From contig JBGPKT010000055.1 in NCBI GenBank assembly GCA_041486115.1, forward strand, positions 1 through 15,272: 15,272 nt of DNA, written 5' to 3'. Both the position numbers and the translations under genes were made by a program. Shown here one piece after another: positions 1 through 5,820 of this stretch (its first letter is position 1; every line of letters starts with the position of its first letter). The notes beneath the pieces were generated by a model. It searched no databases, was not told the DNA's origin, and saw nothing but the letters and a program-made list of their open reading frames with translations. This DNA comes from JACQBY01 sp041486115 (GTDB taxonomy: Bacteria; Nitrospirota; Nitrospiria; JACQBW01).

Positions 1-1
1 A

Positions 2-433
2 ACGCTGATTACAAGCGGCGCAAGCAGCGGCGGGTCAGCGACCGGCTCTTCTGCGACCAGCGGCGTGACCACGATTAGCGCCAAGCTGGAACTGGTCGTC
101 ACCCCGCATATTACGCCCGACCATCAGATTTTGATGCATATTAAAACCGAAAAAAAGGAGCCTGATTACAGCCGGCAGATACAGAATATTCCACCCTTGA
201 ATACTCGGTCAGCCGAAACAGATCTTTTAGTCAAAGATGGGACGACAGTCGCCATCGGAGGAATATTGACGAAAAATGAATCGGTCAGTGAGAATGGTAT
301 TCCCTTTTTGTCAGATATTCCGATTTTAGGATGGTTCTTTAAGAAACAGGTCAAAGGGGATCAGCAGACTGAATTGATTATTTTTATCACTCCATCGGAA
401 TTTAATGCGGAAACTACGGCTAAAAAGGAGTAG
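2..433 (+). CDS. pilQ: PilQ-type type IV pilus secretin, C-terminal fragment
   Basis: The 5' end lies outside the window; the frame is open from base 2, giving 143 visible residues before the TAG stop. Secretins form the outer-membrane ring through which the type IV pilus fibre passes. The visible part is the end of the secretin domain: 'VTPHITPD', 'PPLNTRSAETDLLVKDG', 'TVAIGGI', 'IPFLSDIPILGWFF' and 'TELIIFITP', in the usual family order. The IGGI and IPILGWFF wording fits PilQ better than the type II secretion protein GspD, but GspD or MshL cannot be excluded without the N-terminal domains. The first 20 or so residues are very rich in Gly, Ser, Thr and Ala and lie where the family normally has a short loop before the 'TPHITPD' strand. 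The gene probably ends a pilMNOPQ-type cluster lying to the left. There is no clear terminator after it. Confidence 0.85.
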   Translation, partial: TLITSGASSGGSATGSSATSGVTTISAKLELVVTPHITPDHQILMHIKTEKKEPDYSRQIQNIPPLNTRSAETDLLVKDGTTVAIGGILTKNESVSENGIPFLSDIPILGWFFKKQVKGDQQTELIIFITPSEFNAETTAKKE

Positions 434-638
434 TTTTTAAAGTCCAGAAATTGTTCAAAACTGACGTTTTTTGTCATCTTCTCTCTTGAGTCGTAAGAAA
501 GTATTAAATATATCATTTTAAATCAAATACTTATATAAGACTAGAAAGGGTATGATCTTTGCTTATTATAAGGTCAAAGCGAGAGGATTGTTCTGTTAAT
601 GAATTGCTAAAACAAGCAGGTCCGGTATTTTTTAAAAC

Positions 639-668
639 TTGACTTTATAAAATTCAGTGTGGTAAGGT
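639..668 (+). promoter_or_regulatory. possible sigma70-like promoter for the M23 peptidase gene
   Basis: TTGACT (639-644) matches the -35 consensus in five of six bases. An 18-base spacer leads to TAAGGT (663-668), which matches the -10 consensus at only three positions. It would give a leader of about 80 bases before the ATG at 757. Seen as sequence only; the weak -10 keeps confidence low. Confidence 0.3.
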
Positions 669-742
669 CTGCTCCGTTTGTTTGATTGAAGCCAAAGAAG
701 ATAAGCTACGTTGTGGAATCACTCCGCAGAGCGAGCTTGGAT

Positions 743-749
743 GGGAGGA
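743..749 (+). promoter_or_regulatory. Shine-Dalgarno site fixing the M23 peptidase start
   Basis: GGGAGGA lies seven bases before ATG 757. This near-perfect site favours the ATG over the in-frame TTG at 682, which would add 25 hydrophilic residues and has no comparable site. Confidence 0.8.
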
Positions 750-756
750 TAGAAAA

Positions 757-1677
757 ATGGAAAAAAAACATGAAGAATCATATACCATCATGGTGCTTCC
801 CAATCCGGCATCCAAGACATACCGGTTTTGTGTTACAAAAAAGACATTGAAAAGGATTATCGGGATTTCTTCTTGTGGAGTCCTTTTATTGTTATTTTTC
901 CTCTTTCAATATTTTTATCTAATCGGCGAGACCTGGGAATTGAATTCTCTCCAGAAGGAAGCTGTTTCCCAGAAGCTTCAGATCCAGATGTTTGCCAGCC
1001 GAATTGACGATTTAAAAAAGCAGATGATCCGATTAAAGGAGCTTGATGCCAAACTCCGGGTCATTGCCGATGTCGGCCCTTCTAAAGTGAATACCGAATT
1101 TTTTGGAATGGGAGGGGCGGAGGCCGCGAGCCCGATTGAAAATTTAATCGAAAATAAAGAAAACCCGTCAGGTATGGTCAAAAAAATGGAGCAGGATATT
1201 TCTTTGCTTCAGACCGTTTCGGTCCAGCAGGAGGCAAGTTTTCAGGAGTTAAGAGATGTGATGAAAGAACATCAGTCGGTATGGACCTCAACTCCGTCTG
1301 TCTGGCCGGTGAAAGGTTGGCTGACTTCCGGTTTTGGCAACCGCGTTTCTCCTTTTACGGGGATGGTGTCGCTTCATAAAGGAATTGATATTGCCGCGAA
1401 ATCGGAGACCCCGATTACCGCTCCGGCATCCGGAATTGTCCGTTACGAGGGGTATGACAGCGGTTTTGGCCGCGAGATCAGGATCGATCATGGCTACGGA
1501 ATGGAGACCATTTACGGACATCTGGCCAAATCGGCGATCAAAGTCGGCCAGCGAGTCAAAAGAGGCGATGTCATCGGTTATGTGGGAAGCACCGGGCTTT
1601 CAACCGGCCCGCATCTCCATTATGAAATCCATGTGAATTCGGTTCCGATTAATCCGCTTAAATATATCATAAATTAA
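757..1677 (+). CDS. membrane-anchored M23 (LytM/lysostaphin-type) peptidase
   Basis: Predicted 306-residue zinc endopeptidase that would cut peptide cross-links in peptidoglycan, or act as a regulator of such enzymes. Order of parts: short cytoplasmic N-terminus, one transmembrane segment (about 33-56), a helical, probably coiled-coil linker (about 60-105 and 140-175), then the M23 domain (about 185-306). Zinc ligands are visible as H207 and D211 in 'HKGIDIA' and H288 in 'HLHYE', with H286 and H255 ('YGH') as the other conserved histidines. The catalytic set is complete, so this is probably an active enzyme and not a degenerate EnvC/NlpD-like activator. The single membrane segment places the domain in the periplasm. 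The start is set by GGGAGGA at 743-749. The gene stands alone: a gap before it and a strong terminator right after it. Its exact cell-wall role (division, elongation or pilus passage) cannot be read from the sequence. Confidence 0.9.
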   Translation: MEKKHEESYTIMVLPNPASKTYRFCVTKKTLKRIIGISSCGVLLLLFFLFQYFYLIGETWELNSLQKEAVSQKLQIQMFASRIDDLKKQMIRLKELDAKLRVIADVGPSKVNTEFFGMGGAEAASPIENLIENKENPSGMVKKMEQDISLLQTVSVQQEASFQELRDVMKEHQSVWTSTPSVWPVKGWLTSGFGNRVSPFTGMVSLHKGIDIAAKSETPITAPASGIVRYEGYDSGFGREIRIDHGYGMETIYGHLAKSAIKVGQRVKRGDVIGYVGSTGLSTGPHLHYEIHVNSVPINPLKYIIN

Positions 1678-1710
1678 AGGGATTGCCCCGATGATCAGGG
1701 TAAGTGTTTA

Positions 1711-1745
1711 AAAGCCCGGAGGAATGATCCTCCGGGCTTTTTTTT
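1711..1745 (+). terminator. rho-independent terminator after the M23 peptidase gene
   Basis: A perfect 13-bp stem (1711-1723 with 1728-1740) has a 4-base loop ATGA and a GC-rich core GCCCGGAGG/CCTCCGGGC. It runs into eight T residues (1738-1745). This is the clearest terminator in the window and separates the peptidase gene from secA. Confidence 0.95.
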
Positions 1746-1808
1746 GATTAAAAATGGATTTCAAAAATAGTTTTTTAATAAAAATTATGTTATATTTCAT
1801 AAAATTAT

Positions 1809-1886
1809 AGATTCTTCGCTTTGCTCAGAATGACAAAACATCATGACCGGCGCGCCACTTGTCACCCTGAGCGTAGCGAAGGGTCT
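1809..1886. repeat. REP-like imperfect inverted repeat in front of secA
   Basis: Two 26-base arms (1809-1834 and 1861-1886) face each other across a 26-base spacer. Read in the same direction they agree at 20 of 26 positions, with shared blocks GTCA, CTGAGC, AGCGAAG and TCT; the differences fall in three 2-base blocks. The right arm ends six bases before the secA ribosome binding site (TAAGGA, 1892-1897). The wording GTCACCCTGAGCGTAGCGAA resembles a short dispersed repeat I recall from many bacterial genomes; this is memory and not checked. The secA promoter must lie inside or to the left of this element; none was convincing. Confidence 0.75.
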
Positions 1887-1903
1887 CGAAGTAAGGACTT
1901 TAA

Positions 1904-4534
1904 ATGTTTGGAATTTTAAAAAAAATCATTAAAAGTAAAAATGACCGCGAATTGAAGCGGATGTGGCCGGTCGTCCATCAAATCAACGCGCTGGAGCCGG
2001 AGATTTCGGCGCTTTCGGATTCCGGGCTTCAGGCCAGGACCCCGGAGCTGAAAAAAAGGCTGTCAGAAGGAGCCTCCCTGGAGCAGATTCTCCCAGAGGC
2101 GTTCGCGGTGGTGCGGGAGGCCTCAAAAAGAGTTTTGGGAATGCGCCATTTTGACGTTCAGCTCCTGGGCGGGCTTGCCCTCCACGAAGGGAAAATCTCA
2201 GAAATGAAAACAGGGGAAGGAAAGACGCTGGTGGCAACCCTCCCTGTCTATTTGAATGCATTGGCCGGAAAAGGGGTCCATGTCATCACCGTAAACGATT
2301 ATCTGGCGAAAAGAGATAGCCAGTGGATGGGGCAGGTCTATCGCTTTTTGGGGCTGACGACAGGGTTGATCCAGCATGATCTCGAAGATGGCGAACGGCA
2401 GGTTGCCTATGGATCCGACGTGACCTACGGCACCAATAATGAGTTCGGGTTTGATTATTTAAGAGACAACATGAAATTTGACGTGGCCCATTTTGTTCAG
2501 AGGCCGCTTCATTATGGGATTGTCGATGAAGTCGACTCCATTTTAATTGATGAAGCGAGAACACCGTTGATTATTTCGGGTCCCTCCGAAGAGTCGACCG
2601 ACCTTTATTACAGGGTCGACAAGGTGATTCCTTTTTTGAAGTCCGAGGTGGATTATACGGTTGAAGAAAAAACAAAAACGGCGGCGCTGACCGACGAGGG
2701 GAACATAAAAGTCGAGCGATCTCTCGGCATCCAAAACCTCTATGATTTATCGAACCTTTCACTTGTCCATCATGTCCAGCAGGCGCTCCGGGCCCATGTC
2801 CTTTTTAAAAGAGATGTCGATTATGTGGTGAAAGAAGGAGAAGTCCTCATTGTGGATGAATTTACCGGCCGGCTGATGCCGGGCCGGCGGTGGAGCGACG
2901 GGCTCCATCAGGCGATCGAAGCCAAAGAAGGAGTAAAAATCGCCAGCGAAAACCAGACCCTGGCCACCATTACCTTTCAGAACTATTTCAGAATGTACAA
3001 AAAACTGGGGGGAATGACAGGAACGGCCGATACCGAAGCCGCCGAGTTTAACAAGATTTACAATTTAGATGTTGTGGTGATACCTTCCAACCGGCCGATG
3101 GTCCGGATCGATTATCCCGATGTCATTTACCGGACCGAAGCCGAAAAATTTAAAGCGATTGCCGAAGAGATTGAAGCCCTGAATCAAACCGGACAGCCGG
3201 TTTTAGTCGGGACCATCTCCATTGAAAAGTCAGAAAGACTGAGTGCGCTTCTCAAAAAAAAAGGGGTCAAACACTCTGTCTTAAACGCTAAATATCATGA
3301 AAAAGAGGCGGAGATTATCGCCCAGGCGGGGAGAAAAAACGGGGTGACCATAGCGACCAACATGGCCGGCCGTGGAACAGACATTTTATTGGGCGGGAAT
3401 CCCGATTTTGTTTTTAAAAAGGAATTTGAGAAACATGAAGATCCCTCGCCTGAAGAGATTGAAAAAAGGTCCCGGCAATTAAAAGCGGAATCCGAAAAGG
3501 AAAAACAGGAAGTGATTGAACTGGGAGGACTCCATATCCTCGGGACCGAAAGGCATGAGAGCCGCCGGATTGATAATCAGCTCAGAGGCCGTTCGGGGAG
3601 ACAGGGCGATCCGGGGTCGTCCAGATTTTTTCTCTCCCTTCAGGACGACCTCCTCCGGATTTTTGGCTCGGACCGGATATCGGGAATTATGGGGCGGCTC
3701 GGGATGGAAGAGGGGATCCCCATTGAAGCGGGGATCGTCACCCGCGCCATCGAAAACGCGCAGAAAAAAGTCGAAGCGCACCATTTCGATATCCGAAAAC
3801 AGCTTTTGGAATATGACGATGTGATGAATAAGCAGAGAGAAGTGATTTATGAGCAGCGGATCCAGGTCTTAAAGGGCGAAACGTTAAAAGAAGACCTGTT
3901 TGATCTCGTGGACGAACTCGCCGAGGGGCTGTTAAACGATTACTGCAATCCGGAAGTTTACACCGAAGAGTGGGATTTAAAAGGGCTTTCCGAAGCGCTT
4001 CAGAGGCAATTTGCCGTTTCGATCGATTTTGAAAAAGAAGGTCTGGCCGATGCGGGGCGTGAGGCTTTAAAAAAGGCGATCCGGGAAAAAGTCGACCGGG
4101 CTTACGAAGAAAAAGAGAAGGAGGCCGGCTCCGATATCCTGCTCCGGATCCAGAAGCAGATCATGTTGACAGCGATTGATACGCACTGGAAAGACCATCT
4201 TCTTGGCATGGACCACCTGAAGGAAGGGATAGGCCTGCGCGGTTACGGGCAAAAAGATCCTCTGGTGGAGTATAAAAAAGAGGGGTTTGAAATGTTTTCT
4301 GCCATGATCGACCGGGTCAAACAGGATATGGCCGCTCATTTTTTAAAAGTGAAGTTTAGAAACGAAGCCATTCCGGCGAGGCCGGCCCCTTTTATGGCCC
4401 CCCAAAAAATGATTTTGAATCGCGGAGAAGAAAGCGCTCCCCGGCCCGTTCAAAGAGACCCGGGCAAGGTCGGACGGAATGAAGATTGTCCGTGCGGAAG
4501 CGGGAAAAAATACAAGAAATGCCATGGCCAATAA
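1904..4534 (+). CDS. secA: preprotein translocase ATPase SecA
   Basis: The motor ATPase of the general secretion pathway: it binds unfolded preproteins and drives them through SecYEG in the inner membrane. At 876 residues it is of ordinary length. The first nucleotide-binding domain carries Walker A 'MKTGEGKT' (101-108) and Walker B 'DEVD' (208-211) followed by 'ARTPLIISG'. The preprotein cross-linking region and second motor domain follow, with 'TNMAGRGTDI' and 'QLRGRSGRQGDPG'. The C-terminal tail holds the zinc-binding SEC-C motif with C862, C864, C873 and H874, typical of SecA proteins that can bind SecB or ribosomes. ATG 1904 has TAAGGA six bases before it. The next gene overlaps its 3' end, so the two are probably translated together. 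No missing residue or frame problem was seen. Confidence 0.98.
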   Translation: MFGILKKIIKSKNDRELKRMWPVVHQINALEPEISALSDSGLQARTPELKKRLSEGASLEQILPEAFAVVREASKRVLGMRHFDVQLLGGLALHEGKISEMKTGEGKTLVATLPVYLNALAGKGVHVITVNDYLAKRDSQWMGQVYRFLGLTTGLIQHDLEDGERQVAYGSDVTYGTNNEFGFDYLRDNMKFDVAHFVQRPLHYGIVDEVDSILIDEARTPLIISGPSEESTDLYYRVDKVIPFLKSEVDYTVEEKTKTAALTDEGNIKVERSLGIQNLYDLSNLSLVHHVQQALRAHVLFKRDVDYVVKEGEVLIVDEFTGRLMPGRRWSDGLHQAIEAKEGVKIASENQTLATITFQNYFRMYKKLGGMTGTADTEAAEFNKIYNLDVVVIPSNRPMVRIDYPDVIYRTEAEKFKAIAEEIEALNQTGQPVLVGTISIEKSERLSALLKKKGVKHSVLNAKYHEKEAEIIAQAGRKNGVTIATNMAGRGTDILLGGNPDFVFKKEFEKHEDPSPEEIEKRSRQLKAESEKEKQEVIELGGLHILGTERHESRRIDNQLRGRSGRQGDPGSSRFFLSLQDDLLRIFGSDRISGIMGRLGMEEGIPIEAGIVTRAIENAQKKVEAHHFDIRKQLLEYDDVMNKQREVIYEQRIQVLKGETLKEDLFDLVDELAEGLLNDYCNPEVYTEEWDLKGLSEALQRQFAVSIDFEKEGLADAGREALKKAIREKVDRAYEEKEKEAGSDILLRIQKQIMLTAIDTHWKDHLLGMDHLKEGIGLRGYGQKDPLVEYKKEGFEMFSAMIDRVKQDMAAHFLKVKFRNEAIPARPAPFMAPQKMILNRGEESAPRPVQRDPGKVGRNEDCPCGSGKKYKKCHGQ

Positions 4535-5645
4535 CAAACCGGCCCTGAAGACGGTCGAGCTTAAAGAAGAAATCAAACGGCTGAAGGGGGAAATGCGACA
4601 AAGGGAGCGGGAGCTTTCTTTTTTCATCAATGCCGGAAAACTTCTTACCTCCTCCCTCGAATTTAAAAAAACTGTTAAAACCATCCTGGAACAGGCCCAC
4701 CTCCTTGTGAGGGGAGAGGTCTGGACGCTTCTCCTTTGGGATGAAAGCTCCAAAGAGTTGTATTTTGAAATGACCAATGGGAAGCTAAAAAAAACCTTTA
4801 AGCCCTTTACAGTTAAACCGGGTCGAGGAGTCCCGGGGACCGTAGTCAAAACCGGCCTTTCAATTCTGATTCCCGATGTCAGGGAGAATTTAAAATATTC
4901 CACGGAGATTGAACAGCGGATCATTACCCGTCTCAGAAGCATCCTGGCCGTTCCGGTGGTGAATAAAAAGAAGACCATCGGCGTCCTTGAGATGATGAAT
5001 AAAGAAGATGGGACCCCGTTTGATGCCAAAGACCTCGGCCTTCTTTTGACGCTGGTCGACCAGGCCTCGATTGCCATCGAACGCTCGCGGATGTATCAGA
5101 CGATGTCTGAGCTGGTGGTGACAGATGACCTGACCAAGCTTTTTAATTTCCGTTATCTCGAGCAAACGCTCGACAGTGAACTTCGGAGAAGCCAGCGGTA
5201 TAAGTCAGAAATCAGCCTCGTTTTTCTCGACATCGACCATTTTAAAGAGGTGAATGATGCGCATGGGCATCAGGCGGGGAGCCAAGTGTTAATCGAGTTG
5301 GGGAAGGTGCTCATCGACAGTTTAAGAGATGTCGATATTATCGCCCGCTATGGCGGTGATGAATTTGTCGTCGTGCTTCCTGAAACAAGCGTCGAAACCA
5401 CCCATCATATCGTCAAACGTCTTCAGAAACATATACGGGAATTCAAATTCTTAAAGAAAAAAGGGTTGAAAATCAAATTAACGGTCAGTTTTGGAATTGC
5501 CGGTTATCCTGTTCATGCCAAAAACAAAGAAGATCTTCTCAAGGCTTCCGATCATGCCATGTATATCGCCAAAAACTCGGGAAGGGACCGGATTTTTGTT
5601 TCGGGAGAAATTGCCGAGAGAGGCTCTTTTAAAAAAACGGTTTAA
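4524..5645 (+). CDS. GAF-GGDEF diguanylate cyclase
   Basis: Predicted 373-residue enzyme making the second messenger cyclic di-GMP from two GTP. A short coiled coil (about 10-35) leads to a GAF sensor domain (about 45-190), then the GGDEF domain (about 195-360). The active site reads exactly GGDEF (277-281), with the metal-binding aspartate in 'FLDIDHF' (D236). An inhibitory I-site RxxD (RDVD, 268-271) sits five residues before it, so feedback inhibition by the product is likely. There is no transmembrane segment, so it should be cytosolic; the GAF ligand is unknown. The chosen ATG overlaps the secA stop by 11 bases. An in-frame ATG at 4479 would add 15 residues and lies deeper in secA; it has a slightly better upstream AAGG, so the start is uncertain. 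With secA it forms a two-gene unit. Confidence 0.9.
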   Translation: MANNKPALKTVELKEEIKRLKGEMRQRERELSFFINAGKLLTSSLEFKKTVKTILEQAHLLVRGEVWTLLLWDESSKELYFEMTNGKLKKTFKPFTVKPGRGVPGTVVKTGLSILIPDVRENLKYSTEIEQRIITRLRSILAVPVVNKKKTIGVLEMMNKEDGTPFDAKDLGLLLTLVDQASIAIERSRMYQTMSELVVTDDLTKLFNFRYLEQTLDSELRRSQRYKSEISLVFLDIDHFKEVNDAHGHQAGSQVLIELGKVLIDSLRDVDIIARYGGDEFVVVLPETSVETTHHIVKRLQKHIREFKFLKKKGLKIKLTVSFGIAGYPVHAKNKEDLLKASDHAMYIAKNSGRDRIFVSGEIAERGSFKKTV

Positions 5646-5717
5646 AGACAGCGATCAAAGAGGAGCCTCCGAGCTGGCCTTGGAAGCGCTTTCACAGCGG
5701 ACATAAGTTTTTTAAGA

Positions 5718-5732
5718 ACCGGCTCTGCCGGT
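5718..5732. repeat. small perfect hairpin in the convergent gap
   Basis: ACCGGC (5718-5723) pairs with GCCGGT (5727-5732) around a 3-base loop. It lies between the 3' ends of the diguanylate cyclase gene and the minus-strand barrel gene. No T run follows on either strand, so it is not a standard terminator. Confidence 0.6.
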
Positions 5733-5740
5733 GGAGGGGA

Positions 5741-5801
5741 CGCACGTTGGCACGAGAAAGTGCCAACAAGCCTGTGCGCGGGTGCGAGACAGTGAGCACC
5801 C
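5741..5801. repeat. tandem hairpins sharing the loop sequence CGAGAMAGTG
   Basis: Hairpin A pairs GTTGGCAC (5746-5753) with GTGCCAAC (5760-5767), eight perfect base pairs around GAGAAA; an outer CGCAC/GTGCG pairing (5741-5745 with 5774-5778) can extend it. Hairpin B pairs GGGTGC (5780-5785) with GCACCC (5796-5801). Both carry nearly the same decamer at the top: CGAGAAAGTG (5753-5762) and CGAGACAGTG (5785-5794), 32 bases apart. The stems differ while the top sequence is kept. It could be a dispersed palindromic element, a structured 3' end for the two convergent genes, or a small RNA part. Confidence 0.65.
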
Positions 5802-5820
5802 CGGATCGACGTAAGCCCCT

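Larger units (their letters stand above)
434..756. other. AT-rich intergenic gap between pilQ and the M23 peptidase gene
   Basis: This stretch has no supported gene. It is strongly AT-rich between about 480 and 660. It holds one possible sigma70-like promoter (639-668) and the peptidase ribosome binding site (743-749). A small pairing (TGAC/GTCA, 469-483 area) after pilQ is too weak to call a terminator. The end of the gap (from 682) is open in the peptidase frame, but it reads as leader rather than protein. Confidence 0.6.

Noticed and set aside
682..756. Upstream TTG start that would extend the M23 peptidase by 25 residues
   Set aside because: The extension is hydrophilic, unlike the family, and GGGAGGA sits perfectly before ATG 757.
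1744..1772. TTGATT as a -35 box for secA
   Set aside because: No acceptable -10 at 16-18 bases, and the box overlaps the terminator T run.
4343..5077. 244-codon open frame on the minus strand
   Set aside because: It is antisense to the end of secA and the GAF part of the cyclase gene, both clearly real; its protein shows no recognisable domain.
5718..5767. Bidirectional terminator between the convergent genes
   Set aside because: The hairpins are good but no T run follows on either strand, so a standard intrinsic terminator is not supported.
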